Source: Chitinophaga arvensicola (GTDB taxonomy: Bacteria; Bacteroidota; Bacteroidia; Chitinophagales; Chitinophagaceae). Taken from it: DNA of 64,000 nt. The stretch covers positions 3,813,499 to 3,877,498 of the forward strand of contig NZ_FOJG01000001.1 in the NCBI RefSeq assembly GCF_900110835.1, given 5' to 3'. Below, piece after piece: positions 37,117 through 46,268 of the stretch. The position numbers and the translations under genes are program-made. A model generated the notes under the pieces. That model was not told where the DNA came from. It saw nothing but the letters and a program-made list of their open reading frames with translations, and made no database searches. The stretch's first letter is position 1. Each line of letters begins with the position of its first letter.

Positions 37117-38367
37117 TTAATAGTTCAATTGCTGGAAGATGGCGACATCTTCTATGCTAAGCCGCCCGTTGAGGATATCTACGCCGTTGGAGGCGCCGAG
37201 GCCCAGCTTACAGATGCGGAAGCGAACCGGCCCTTTGATATCTACCAGGAAAGTAGCTGTTTTTGCTACCGGCCCGGCGTCCTTGATATTTTTCCCGGTT
37301 ACGGTCCAGGTAACACCGTGATCGGTGGAATACTGGAGGTTCCAGGTGCTGCTGGCATCGGTATAGTAGGCGCCGTAAGACAGCGTCACTTTCGACGCAC
37401 CACTGGGCAGGTCGTAGTTCATCTGTACATAAGCGGGGGTAGACAGGTTTTGTTGCATACGGATACATTGCTTACCGGCAGGATTGAAGCGGTCGCGGTC
37501 TTTTGTATTCGCAAGAATAGCCTGGTCGAGGAGCCACAGGCCTGTTTTCAGGTTTACGACAGCGGCGGCATAACTTCCTTTTGCGGAAGCATCCGGTGAT
37601 TCAAAATCTTCCGGATAACCGGTATACAACGGACCGCTGGCATTGCTTACATCGCTGATAGTACGCAGGTATAATTGTTTGGTGGTATTATACAGTGGTA
37701 TGCCGGTAAAAGTGGCGCTGGCGGGCATTTTGTCGTTGGCAAAAGCGGCGCTGGCTTCCGTGTGCAATACAATGGAAGAATCTAGTCCGTCATACAGCGC
37801 TTTGTCGCCCGCATACACATCCGTAGGTGCCGGCAGTTGTTTGAAGTCGGCGTTTACCTTTACAAGTGTGCCTTCATAACTGGAAAAATTGGTAGCCAGG
37901 TCGGAGAGGGAAGTGGATTTGATTATCACAACAGCCTTTTGTTTCAGTACCTTGATTTTATCCGCAGCTACACCACTGATCTGTAGCGAGCCTTTGTTGC
38001 TGATCAGCGTACTGCCGATCACGTTAATAGTAACGGAATCGCCTATACTCACCGGTACTTTGCTGTTGTTGCCGAGGGCAATGGTAATACCCCGCATGTT
38101 GCCCCTACCGATATCCTGAAGGATGAAATTCCCCGCAGGCAGGTTACCGGAGCTGGTATCCGAAATTACGACACCGTTGATTCTTTCCGCACCCTGGAGG
38201 TGATTCGTGGTCAGCTGCAATGCTTCACCGCGATAAGTATTTCGCAGTACTTCCACCGAAGCCACCGGGCTGGGGGTACCATGTGCGTAGTCAATATCCT
38301 TCTTTAAACAGCCACCCAGGGCAAGGCATACAAGCAATGCTACCGGGGAGAAAGAGGTTTGTTTCAT
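37117..38367 (-). CDS. DUF5689 lipoprotein of Sus locus B
   Basis: A 416-residue lipoprotein with lipobox LALGGC (Cys20) followed by LKKD. Residues about 35-245 match the DUF5689 pattern as I recall it (VEVLRNTYRGEALQL, NGVVISDTSSGNLPAGNFIL, then PVSIGDSVTINVIGSTL), an OB-like beta fold, and the C-terminal part looks like a beta sandwich (ASKVTLSYGAYYTDASSTWN). It follows SusD by 29 bases on the minus strand and is probably surface-exposed with the SusCD complex. No enzymatic motif is visible. Confidence 0.8.
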   Translation of the reverse strand: MKQTSFSPVALLVCLALGGCLKKDIDYAHGTPSPVASVEVLRNTYRGEALQLTTNHLQGAERINGVVISDTSSGNLPAGNFILQDIGRGNMRGITIALGNNSKVPVSIGDSVTINVIGSTLISNKGSLQISGVAADKIKVLKQKAVVIIKSTSLSDLATNFSSYEGTLVKVNADFKQLPAPTDVYAGDKALYDGLDSSIVLHTEASAAFANDKMPASATFTGIPLYNTTKQLYLRTISDVSNASGPLYTGYPEDFESPDASAKGSYAAAVVNLKTGLWLLDQAILANTKDRDRFNPAGKQCIRMQQNLSTPAYVQMNYDLPSGASKVTLSYGAYYTDASSTWNLQYSTDHGVTWTVTGKNIKDAGPVAKTATFLVDIKGPVRFRICKLGLGASNGVDILNGRLSIEDVAIFQQLNY

Positions 38368-38396
38368 TCGTTGTTGTATTTATCTGTTTAAAAGAA

Positions 38397-39842
38397 TCAG
38401 TTTTTGTTCCACCATACTTTGATGTTCAGGTCATCGCCTCCCATGGCGTCCACGGCTTTCTGGTAGTTGGTGCGGTTGAGTGACTGCACGTATACCGGGT
38501 ATTTGAAGCGGGATGGCATCTGGCCGTTGTTCTGGAGGCCCGGGCCTTTGGGCAATACCGGGTGACCGGTACGTCTGTATTCATGCCACTGCTGAAAATC
38601 AGTGAAGAAGAGGGTATAGTATTTCTGCAGCATGATCATTTCCATTTTATCTTCTGTGCCCAGTGCGCTGTTCCATTTAATTCCTTCTTTGTCGAGGTAA
38701 CCGGCCGGCATAGCCAATCCCCAGAGCGTGATGGCTGCTTCCACGCCTTTGTTGTAGTAGGTTTTCGGATCGCCGGAGAGGTATCCTTTTACGGCAGCTT
38801 CTGCCAGCGTGAATTGCAGCTCCGGATAGTTGAGAATATTTCCCAGCAGAGGTTCATCCTTCAGGGCCGCGAGGTAATAGGATTTGCGGATGGGAATATC
38901 GCCGGGTGCATATCCGCTCGGAATGCCTTCATAGGTGCCGTTTACTGTGGCCGCCCATTTTGCAATGCGTGGATCGCCCCATTCTTTCAGGTTATTGATG
39001 AAGAAGGTAGAGAGGCCATTGTCGCCGTTGAAATCAAAGTCGCGGTACGTATTAAAAGCAGAAGTATAAGGCGCTACCGTGGTAAACCGGAGTATGGCCG
39101 ATTCGTCGTTATTCGCAAAGATGGGATAGTTGCCGGCATTGGTTTCTACCATCTCTTTAATTTTGGCGGCAGCATTCATTTCCGGTTTGCCGGACACGCG
39201 CAGGAGTAAACGCAGGTAGAGGGCATTACCAAACTTTCTCCACTTCGCCGGATCGCCTTTATACAAAGGATCCATAGGCTGATCGGCTGCGCTTAATGCG
39301 GTACCTGTGGAGAGCAGGGTATTGGCATCTTCCAGTTTGCGGAACAGGTCTGTATAAATATCTTTCTGCTGATCAAATTTAGGCTGGTAGATGGTTTCGC
39401 GGCCACGGTTGGCTTCTGTGTAAGGCACATCACCAAACATATCCGTTAACAGGGAGATGGTCCATACATCGAGGATTTCACCGATACCCATATACGTATT
39501 GGATTTGATGAATTGTCCTCCTTTGTACATATCGAGGAAGTTGGTGCGTTCCTGGTACCAGTTGTTCCACATGTTATCGGATTCGCCCGGGCGGATCACA
39601 TAGCGGTGAATTTCATCTGAGTTGGTAGTGGTCACGTGGTCCTGCATCAGTTCATTGGTGAGGCGGAGGGCACGGGTCTGGTTATTGTTGACCACACTAT
39701 ACAGCGCCGGCGCCAGCAATGTTTCAGGTGTGGCTACCGGAGAAGTATTCGGGTTATCGTTGATTTTTATAAAGTCCTTTTTACAGGCGCCCATACCCAG
39801 GGTCACTATCAGGGAAAAGGCGGTGATTTTTATATGTTTCAT
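38397..39842 (-). CDS. SusD-like lipoprotein (SusD/RagB superfamily, SusD-like_2 type), locus B
   Basis: A 481-residue lipoprotein with lipobox TLGMGAC (Cys20). INDNPNTSPVATPETLLAPAL is characteristic of the SusD-like_2 branch; here NDNPNTSPVATPETLLAP. Helical repeats follow (PAKWRKFGNALYLRLLLRVS) and the C-terminus has QWHEYRRTGHPVLP with FPYPV-like SRFKYPVYVQ. It partners the SusC immediately upstream (27-base gap). The branch is common in Chitinophaga-type genomes and often lies beside non-glycan loci. Confidence 0.92.
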   Translation of the reverse strand: MKHIKITAFSLIVTLGMGACKKDFIKINDNPNTSPVATPETLLAPALYSVVNNNQTRALRLTNELMQDHVTTTNSDEIHRYVIRPGESDNMWNNWYQERTNFLDMYKGGQFIKSNTYMGIGEILDVWTISLLTDMFGDVPYTEANRGRETIYQPKFDQQKDIYTDLFRKLEDANTLLSTGTALSAADQPMDPLYKGDPAKWRKFGNALYLRLLLRVSGKPEMNAAAKIKEMVETNAGNYPIFANNDESAILRFTTVAPYTSAFNTYRDFDFNGDNGLSTFFINNLKEWGDPRIAKWAATVNGTYEGIPSGYAPGDIPIRKSYYLAALKDEPLLGNILNYPELQFTLAEAAVKGYLSGDPKTYYNKGVEAAITLWGLAMPAGYLDKEGIKWNSALGTEDKMEMIMLQKYYTLFFTDFQQWHEYRRTGHPVLPKGPGLQNNGQMPSRFKYPVYVQSLNRTNYQKAVDAMGGDDLNIKVWWNKN

Positions 39843-39869
39843 GATGATAGCTCTTTTTGCGTTGAAATA

Positions 39870-42800
39870 TTAGAAGGATGCCGTGAGGTTGATCCCGAAG
39901 CTCCGTGTGGAGGGGAACTGACCGATTTCAAAGCCGGCGTTGATATCACCATCTCCCAGGGTACCAAATTCCGGATCGAAGGATGGCCATTTGGTAAATA
40001 CCAGCAGGTCACGGCCGTAGATACCGATGGTACCTTTGGTAAATCCTATTCTTCGCAGGAATTGTGGGGGCAGGGAGTAGTCCAGCCTGGCTTCGCGCAG
40101 TTTGATAAAGTCGGTTGCAAACAGGTTGGCTTCAATATTATCGCGTTTGAAGTGTTCTGAATAGTAGGTCTGGATATTGGCGGCTACCACATCGTTGGGG
40201 CGGTAGGTACCATCTTTGTTCACCTGCACGCCATCGCCGATAATACCGTTATAACGGCCGGGGATGGTCTTTTTCAGCTTTCCTTCTTCTGCCAGTACGG
40301 AGTGGGTGAGGGAATAAGCCTTGCCACCAGTTTGTCCGTCGAACAGGAAGCTGAATCGGAACTGTTTATACTGGAAGGAGTTGTTGATACCGGCTTTCCA
40401 GTCGGGGTTGGTATTACCCAGGTATTTGGCGGTTTCTGCCAGCACCGGGTAGCCCTGACTGTTATAGATAATCTGTCCGTCGGGAGAGCGTTGGTAGCCC
40501 AGTCCGTAGATATCGCCCATGCGGCCGCCGGGGCGGGCTTCAATAGAACCACGGCCGGCTGGACCGGTAGACATTACGAAGGTTTCAATATCATCGGGCA
40601 GGGAGCTGATGCGGCTGCGGTTAGCGGCAAAAGTACCGGTGATGTTCCAGGTAAGTCCTTTTGCTTTTTTGATTGGCGTGCCGTTGGCTTCTATTTCGAT
40701 GCCTTTGTTGATTACCGTACCCGCGTTCACGATAGTACCTTTAAAGCCGGTGGCTTTATCGAGCGGCGCCTGGATGATCTGGTTATTGGTATTGTTCTGA
40801 TAGAGGGTAACGCCAAAGCCTACACGGTTTCTGAGGAAACTGGCGTCTATACCAGCTTCTACACTGATGGTTTTCATCGGCTTCAGTTCGGGATTGGCAA
40901 TATAATCCGGGTTGGCCAGTCCGCCGGGAAATAATTCCTGGAGGTAACCGAAGCGGGTAAAGTAAGGCGTAGTACCGCCGCTGCCTACACCGGAAACGGA
41001 GGTGCGTAGTTTCAGCAGGGAAATTTCCACCGGCAGTTTAAACATATCCGACAGGATGGCGGAGGCGTTCACCGAAGGATAGAAGAAAGAGGTGTTATTG
41101 GTGGAGGTTTCAGATGCCAGGGTACTGCTCCAGTCGTTACGGGCGGTTACATCGAGAAACAGGTAGTTGTTGTAGCTGAACTGTGCCAGTCCGTAGAAGC
41201 TGTTTACCGCGTACTCTGAGCGGTATGGCAGCGCAATCAGGTTATTTTTGCTGTTGGCCAGGTTGTATACACCCGGATAGCGCAGCTTATCGGCCCGCAC
41301 TTCATCTTTGTTGTAGAAGTTGTGCATCTTGCTGCCACCTGCGGATACGGTCATATTAAATTTATGGCCGAGTGCGCGGTTGTAACGCAGGAGGAAGTCG
41401 CTGTTCAGTTCACGGGAATAAATATTCTGCGTTCTGAACATGCCATCCACAAATTTCTGTGTGTTCTTGGGGCGTTGCTGGGAGCGGCTTTCAGTGCTGT
41501 AATCCAGCGACGTGCGCACCATCAGGCTCAGGTCTTTTGTGAAGTTATAGGTAGCAGAAATATTCCCGATCACGCCGTTGCGGTTTACCTTATTGAGCAT
41601 TTCATATGCCTGCAGGTAAGGATTGTCGAGTAAGCTGCTGAAAGGACGGTTCTGCGCCAGCTGTTCCTGGCCGGGCAGCCATGGATCCCGGAACCAGTCG
41701 AGGTTACCATTGGGTACCATTCCCCGGATAAAGTACATGATGGTCTGGTTGTTATAACCGGAGGAGGGCAGGTTATCGCTTTTTTTGTTGGTATAATTTA
41801 CTTTGGTAGAGATCTGTAATTTGTCGGACACTTTATGATTCACGGCCAGTGCCACGGTGTTCCTGCCATAGCCGGTATTGGGTACAATCCAGTTGTTGTT
41901 CAGATTGGTATAGGATAAACGGATATTGGTTTTATCGTTACCGCCTTCCAGGGTCACGCTGTTAGTGAATGTTTTGGCGGTTTCGAAGAAATCTTTGCGG
42001 TTATTTTTATAAGGTACCCAGGGGGTTCTTTCTGTGCCGCCGGTGTGTGTAACGGGGTCGTACTGATAATACAGCTGCCCGTCGAATTTAGGCCCCCATG
42101 CGGAGCTGGTGCTCCGGGTGCTGCTGCCGTCGGCAGTGTTGCCATAGGAATACCAGGTATCCTGGCCGGAAGCGCCCTGACCGTATTCATATTGATAATC
42201 CGGCCAGCGGTTGATGGTTTCAAAAGTGGCGTTGGAGTTAACGGTTACGCCTAAACCTTTTTTCACTTTACCGCTTTTGGTGGTAACGATGATGGCACCG
42301 TTTGCACCGCGTGCACCGTACAATGCTGCGGCACCGGGACCTTTCAGTACAGATACGCTTTCAATATCATCGGGATTGATATCATTCAGACTGGTACCAA
42401 AATCGGTAGGGGAGTCACTGTCGAGATAAGAACCGCTGCCATTACCGGTTTGCTTACCACTGCTGCCGTTGATGATCACGCCGTCTACCACAATGAGCGC
42501 TTCGCTGCTACCGCTGATGGAGTTTTCACCGCGCAGGATGATTTTGGTGGAACCGGCAGGACCGCCATTGGCTTTGAGCATATTCAGGCCGGCTACTTTA
42601 CCGGTGAGGGCGTTGGTCCAGTTGTTACTCATGGCATCGGTGAGTTGTTCGTTACTCACTTTGCTCACGGCATATCCCAATGCTTTCTCGTCGCGTTTGA
42701 TACCGAGGGCGGTAACCACTACACCTTCCAGCTGCGTTACATTCTGTTGCAGTTTGATTTTCAGGTTAGAGGCATTGCCTGCTACGGGGAGGGTAAAAGG

Positions 42801-43283
42801 ATCCAGTCCGATGGCACGGAAGAATACCTTGCTGCCCACCGGCACCTGGAGATCGAATAATCCGTTTTCGCCGGTAACGGCTACCATTCTGCCATTCACA
42901 CTGATGCTCACACCGGGCAGTGCGCCATCGTTGCCGGTGCCCGTTACCATGCCTTTTACGGTCACGTTTCCAGCAGCGGTGGTATTTTTATTTTTTATGT
43001 AGATGTTATTGTTTTGCCATTTTACTTCGAGGCCGGTTTGTTCCGCGATGAGAGATAATAATTGTTCGAGCGACAGGGAGTTGGCCGGCAACTGCAGGTC
43101 GTGTGGTGTTCCCAGGATTTTGTCGTCGTACATCACCGCGATTTTTTCTTTTTGCTGCAGGGTGTGGATGAGTTCCTGCAGGGAAACACGCTGTTTGTTT
43201 AACCGGATCATACGGGAGGCGGTTTGCGCCCATAAAGAACCGGTGAGCAACAGGCAACATAGTCCGCCAATAATTTTTTTCAT
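39870..43283 (-). CDS. SusC/RagA TonB-dependent transporter, locus B
   Basis: A 1137-residue transporter with signal peptide (to about 20, LWAQ), STN domain at about 25-98 (RVSLQELIHTLQQKEKIAVM), carboxypeptidase-like domain at about 105-185, plug with VVTALGIKRDEKALGYAV, VVDGVIINGSSG, then DIESVSVLKGPGAAALYGARG (SusC signature), and a barrel ending in Phe (NLTASF). The STN domain ties it to the FecR/sigma pair directly upstream (11-base gap to FecR). A VTALGIKRDEKALGY box is typical of the SusC branch that pairs with SusD-like_2 proteins. Cargo unknown. Confidence 0.95.
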   Translation of the reverse strand: MKKIIGGLCCLLLTGSLWAQTASRMIRLNKQRVSLQELIHTLQQKEKIAVMYDDKILGTPHDLQLPANSLSLEQLLSLIAEQTGLEVKWQNNNIYIKNKNTTAAGNVTVKGMVTGTGNDGALPGVSISVNGRMVAVTGENGLFDLQVPVGSKVFFRAIGLDPFTLPVAGNASNLKIKLQQNVTQLEGVVVTALGIKRDEKALGYAVSKVSNEQLTDAMSNNWTNALTGKVAGLNMLKANGGPAGSTKIILRGENSISGSSEALIVVDGVIINGSSGKQTGNGSGSYLDSDSPTDFGTSLNDINPDDIESVSVLKGPGAAALYGARGANGAIIVTTKSGKVKKGLGVTVNSNATFETINRWPDYQYEYGQGASGQDTWYSYGNTADGSSTRSTSSAWGPKFDGQLYYQYDPVTHTGGTERTPWVPYKNNRKDFFETAKTFTNSVTLEGGNDKTNIRLSYTNLNNNWIVPNTGYGRNTVALAVNHKVSDKLQISTKVNYTNKKSDNLPSSGYNNQTIMYFIRGMVPNGNLDWFRDPWLPGQEQLAQNRPFSSLLDNPYLQAYEMLNKVNRNGVIGNISATYNFTKDLSLMVRTSLDYSTESRSQQRPKNTQKFVDGMFRTQNIYSRELNSDFLLRYNRALGHKFNMTVSAGGSKMHNFYNKDEVRADKLRYPGVYNLANSKNNLIALPYRSEYAVNSFYGLAQFSYNNYLFLDVTARNDWSSTLASETSTNNTSFFYPSVNASAILSDMFKLPVEISLLKLRTSVSGVGSGGTTPYFTRFGYLQELFPGGLANPDYIANPELKPMKTISVEAGIDASFLRNRVGFGVTLYQNNTNNQIIQAPLDKATGFKGTIVNAGTVINKGIEIEANGTPIKKAKGLTWNITGTFAANRSRISSLPDDIETFVMSTGPAGRGSIEARPGGRMGDIYGLGYQRSPDGQIIYNSQGYPVLAETAKYLGNTNPDWKAGINNSFQYKQFRFSFLFDGQTGGKAYSLTHSVLAEEGKLKKTIPGRYNGIIGDGVQVNKDGTYRPNDVVAANIQTYYSEHFKRDNIEANLFATDFIKLREARLDYSLPPQFLRRIGFTKGTIGIYGRDLLVFTKWPSFDPEFGTLGDGDINAGFEIGQFPSTRSFGINLTASF

Positions 43284-43293
43284 ATCGGGTTGT

Positions 43294-44283
43294 TTATTTT
43301 TTGTGATTGCGTTTTAAAGAAAGCAGGATGCTGTCGGGTGTAATGTCATAACTCACACCGGCCAGGAAGCTAAGTCCTTCGAGTACCGGCTGGAGGCCAT
43401 TGTCCTGTACGTTACCGGTAAAGGATACCTGACGTGGCGTACCCTGGATCACGACTTTGCGGTTGTACCAGCGGGACAATTTTGCAGCGATACTTTGCAG
43501 GTCGTCGTTTTCAAATACCAGCTGATTATCCCTTACGGCAGTGATATGATCCAGAGAGGCGCTGTCGCTGTGCATGGTATGCGTTACCGGGTTGTAGGTG
43601 ATGCGTTGCATGGGTAGCAGGTTGATGTTCATTTTTTCCGCCTGCACATTGATTTTACCACTGGCTACGGCTATTTCCTGTTGGGCATGTTCGCGTGCGC
43701 TGATGCTGAAAGCGGTACCCAGCACCGTGATGGTCGTTTGAAGGGTGCGCACCTGGAAGGGCTTATCCGGACTGGCGGCTACATTGAAAAAGGCATCGCC
43801 GGTCATGATGAGCTGCCGGTTGGAAGTGTTGAAAGCGTGGGCATCGTACTCAAGAGTAGAATTGTATTGCAGCCATACTTCCGTGCCATCGGGCAGGGTG
43901 ATCATTTGTTTGTTTTTGCCCGTGGTGGCCAGTTTCACCATTTCTACGGGCGTGCGGGCAGCATGTTGTTTCCAGAGCCAGCCCATACCCGTTACCAGCA
44001 AGGCGAGTGTAGCAGCGGCACTGTAACGGATGATGCGGCGAACCGGTAATCTGCGTATAACCGGCGCCGTATCTGCTTCCTGGTTCATGGCTGCCTGTAT
44101 GCGTTCCCAGTGAAAGTTGGCGTGTTGTTGATCCGCAGCGGCTTCCAGGGCTTGTTTTCTTTTCACCAATGCTACCAGGATATCGCGGTTTTTGGGCGAT
44201 TCCTGTAACCAGGCAGCAACCAGTTCGCGTTCTGCTGCGTCTGACAGTTCCTGTATATAGCGGAATAATATTTTTTCGTTCAA
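43294..44283 (-). CDS. FecR-type anti-sigma factor of Sus locus B
   Basis: A 329-residue protein: N-terminal cytoplasmic sigma-binding region (about 1-82), one membrane helix (about 83-105, YSAAATLALLVTGMGWLW), FecR domain (about 120-215 with LPDGTEVWLQYNSTLEYD and ITVLGTAFSIS) and C-terminal DUF4974-like domain (IAAKLSRWYNRKVVIQG). It sits 222 bases after the sigma gene, a gap that contains the long inverted repeat at 44397-44505. Confidence 0.92.
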   Translation of the reverse strand: MNEKILFRYIQELSDAAERELVAAWLQESPKNRDILVALVKRKQALEAAADQQHANFHWERIQAAMNQEADTAPVIRRLPVRRIIRYSAAATLALLVTGMGWLWKQHAARTPVEMVKLATTGKNKQMITLPDGTEVWLQYNSTLEYDAHAFNTSNRQLIMTGDAFFNVAASPDKPFQVRTLQTTITVLGTAFSISAREHAQQEIAVASGKINVQAEKMNINLLPMQRITYNPVTHTMHSDSASLDHITAVRDNQLVFENDDLQSIAAKLSRWYNRKVVIQGTPRQVSFTGNVQDNGLQPVLEGLSFLAGVSYDITPDSILLSLKRNHKK

Positions 44284-44396
44284 TGTAGGCCGTTTATTAT
44301 AGAGGAGCCTGTGGTGCGGGGAAATTCCTGTGAATATGTGTTAAGGAATTATTAACAAGGGGAAATGCTGTGTGGTATTGCGTTTTGCCAGGTTTA

Positions 44397-44505
44397 TTTT
44401 TTCGGGAGATGTCAGGAAAGGGGGCATCTATGTCGCAAATGCCGGGTCGGGCAAAGTGTGTATCAGCGTTTACAGGCGTGGCGTATTTTCATCTCCCGAA
44501 AAAAA
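44397..44505. repeat. 109-bp element bounded by 15-bp perfect inverted repeats
   Basis: TTTTTTCGGGAGATG at 44397-44411 is the exact reverse complement of CATCTCCCGAAAAAA at 44490-44504. The 78 bases between contain no convincing gene. The right end touches the stop codon of the sigma gene (44506-44508). It may be a MITE-like remnant, or an RNA structure between the sigma and FecR genes. No clear target-site duplication is visible. Confidence 0.6.
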
Positions 44506-45096
44506 CTAGGCAGGTAGCAGCAGCACGAGCGTACCTATCATCAGGCCCATTTCACAATCCTGTGCAGTCAGCTGACGGATTTTAATTTCTTCCTGTAGCA
44601 GGCGGATGGCGGTATTCAGCTGATATTCTACTTTTTTGGGCGTAATATTCAGCACCTGTGCAATTTCTTTATTGGTAAGTCCCAGTAACTTCAGGTCAAT
44701 GATTTCTTTTTTTACCGGGTCGAGGAGCGCCAGCAAGGCATGGAGTTTTTCCCTGGATTCTTTATCATCCAGGGCGGCATCGGGAGTATGGGAGGATATG
44801 GCTTCTTCCATATGATCTTCACTGATGGAGAGGGTTCTGGCCGATTTGTCGCTGTGTTTCTTGCAGCTTCTTCTGGCAGCTACCAGCAGGTAGTTTTTTA
44901 TATTGGTAGTAACGCGGATGCCTGCACGCTGCCGCCACAGGTTGGCAAACAGTTCCGCTGCAATGTCGCGTGCAGCTTCATAATCTCCGGTGAAGGAATA
45001 ACAGTAGCGGCTCACCAATACAAAATATTCGTCATACAAAACCCTGAAAGTTTGCTGATCCCACGCCGCCCCATTTGATGCTGATACAGATTCCAT
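44506..45096 (-). CDS. ECF sigma factor of Sus locus B
   Basis: The ATG at 45096 gives 196 residues (MESVSASNGAAWDQQTF); an upstream TTG at 45108 falls inside the -7 element. Region 2 at about 15-85 (FRVLYDEYFVLVSRYCYSF, then AAELFANLWRQRAGI), region 4 at about 125-175 (LDPVKKEIIDLKLLGLTN, then EIAQVLNITPKKVEYQL). The C-terminus is hydrophobic (GLMIGTLVLLLPA). It controls the FecR/SusC/SusD genes downstream on the minus strand. Confidence 0.9.
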   Translation of the reverse strand: MESVSASNGAAWDQQTFRVLYDEYFVLVSRYCYSFTGDYEAARDIAAELFANLWRQRAGIRVTTNIKNYLLVAARRSCKKHSDKSARTLSISEDHMEEAISSHTPDAALDDKESREKLHALLALLDPVKKEIIDLKLLGLTNKEIAQVLNITPKKVEYQLNTAIRLLQEEIKIRQLTAQDCEMGLMIGTLVLLLPA

Positions 45097-45105
45097 ATAA
45101 GGGCG

Positions 45106-45113
45106 CAAAACTA
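45106..45113 (-). promoter_or_regulatory. -7 promoter element (TAGTTTTG) of the locus B sigma gene
   Basis: CAAAACTA on plus reads TAGTTTTG on minus, an exact TAnnTTTG match, 9 bases before the ATG at 45096. No TTG is found at the expected -33 distance, so the call rests on the -7 element and its position. Confidence 0.5.
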
Positions 45114-45202
45114 GCCAAGCGGGTAGTTAGTTGTGAGTGCTGCCGGATAATTTAATGTAAAATTCACATGGGAGGGGGATTGGGCATGCGGGGGAGAAAT
45201 GT

Positions 45203-45210
45203 TACTTTTA
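45203..45210 (+). promoter_or_regulatory. Weak -7-like element (TACTTTTA) before the small membrane protein gene
   Basis: It matches TAnnTTTG at all but the last position and lies 27 bases before the ATG at 45238, a suitable distance for a promoter of the small-protein pair. Confidence 0.35.
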
Positions 45211-45237
45211 AGCGTATCCATCTTTAAGCAGGTAATA

Positions 45238-45633
45238 ATGAAATTTATATTCTTGTACCATGGTTGCAGTTTACTGCTCTTATGCCTTGTTAAATTGCTT
45301 CCGGGCGCCCCTTCTATGGAAATTTTTGCCGGGCTGCTATGGTATTATCTGGAGAGCCTGGTGTTAGGGCTGGTGTTGTCTTCAATTGTATGGAAAATAT
45401 TTGACCGCAAAGTCATCAGTCCGGGACGGCAGATGCTTATCAATGCGTTGATGTGTATTTTGCTGATCAACCTGTTCTCCTGGATCTCTTACCGTGGTTT
45501 TGCGACGGGAGGACTGATAGCGAAATTAAGAGAAGGAGTTGATTTTTATGATACGTTATTGCTGATACATGTAATAGCGATAGCGGGTTTCCTGATAAGT
45601 TCGCTGACAAGGAAGTATATTTTTAATACCTGA
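45238..45633 (+). CDS. Small four-helix membrane protein of unknown function
   Basis: I do not recognise the family. The ATG at 45238 gives 131 residues (MKFIFLYHGCSLLLLCLVKL); an in-frame ATG at 45199 would add 13 residues lying across the putative promoter. Four hydrophobic segments are visible at about residues 2-20, 28-52, 65-85 and 103-122, with short charged loops (FDRKVISPGR, KLREGVD). It is 12 bases upstream of the DUF1493 gene and probably co-transcribed with it. It could be an integral-membrane partner of that protein. Confidence 0.65.
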   Translation: MKFIFLYHGCSLLLLCLVKLLPGAPSMEIFAGLLWYYLESLVLGLVLSSIVWKIFDRKVISPGRQMLINALMCILLINLFSWISYRGFATGGLIAKLREGVDFYDTLLLIHVIAIAGFLISSLTRKYIFNT

Positions 45634-45645
45634 TATTAAGTAAAG

Positions 45646-45972
45646 ATGGTGGTTGAAAATAGAGATTTATCCGGATTATGGACTGACCTGGTGGTCTTTT
45701 TACACGAACAGTCCCATGCTTATGAAGTAAATATTACGCCGGATACCGCCATAGAAGATGATCTGGGAGTAACAGGAGAGGATGGGGAAGAGTTGATAGT
45801 GGCCTATAGTAAAAGGTACCAGGTAGACATCACCGGTTTTTTGTTCAATAAGTATTTCTTCCCGGAACCGTTTGTAAATACAATGCCCGATCACGTGGCG
45901 CTGCTTACGGCTGCACATCTTCTGAAAGGAATAACAGCCGGGCGACTCGATGAGGCGGTGATAAACAGTTAA
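45646..45972 (+). CDS. DUF1493 family protein (acyl-carrier-like)
   Basis: A 108-residue soluble acidic protein. TAIEDDLGVTGEDGEELIVAY and RYQVDITGFLFNKYFFPEPF match the DUF1493 pattern (EDDLGxxGDDxxELxxxF...YFxxE), which resembles acyl carrier proteins in fold and motif spacing but lacks the DSL serine for phosphopantetheine: the corresponding position has GEDGEE. Its role is unknown. It is preceded by a small membrane protein gene and followed by a terminator, then a terpene synthase gene with its own start region. Confidence 0.75.
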   Translation: MVVENRDLSGLWTDLVVFLHEQSHAYEVNITPDTAIEDDLGVTGEDGEELIVAYSKRYQVDITGFLFNKYFFPEPFVNTMPDHVALLTAAHLLKGITAGRLDEAVINS

Positions 45973-46268
45973 TTTAAACGAAATCCGGTAAGACATTGCT
46001 GATGATATTGCCGCTCTTTTTTTACTAACAAACCACTAATAACCACCCCGCCGCAGCCGCCCTGCGGCGTTTTTATTTCCATCAAAACCGCTTTCCGCTA
46101 ACGCTTTTTTACAGACTTTTGTCATAACGTATCTGCTTATCTCTGCCAGGATAGCCGATGAATATGCTCAATGTTTGAATGTCAACCATTTATAGATCCG
46201 GCCAGTGGCCCGGACTATCCCTATTTGTATATGCTGATTCTTTTTACATCAATAAACGCAAAAACATC
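45973..46268. other. Intergenic region before the terpene synthase
   Basis: These 296 bases contain the terminator at 46049-46074 and, downstream of it, about 190 bases in which the terpene synthase promoter must lie. No exact TAnnTTTG element was found; CAGACTTTTG near 46112-46121 is the closest. Confidence 0.5.
46049..46074 (+). terminator. Intrinsic terminator after the DUF1493 gene
   Basis: A GC-rich 8-bp perfect stem (46049-46056 with 46062-46069), CCGCC loop and TTTTT at 46070-46074. Confidence 0.82.

Noticed and set aside
45646..45972. Reading the DUF1493 protein as a genuine acyl carrier protein of a biosynthetic cluster.
   Set aside because: The DSL-type serine needed for phosphopantetheine attachment is not visible, and no synthase or ligase is adjacent.
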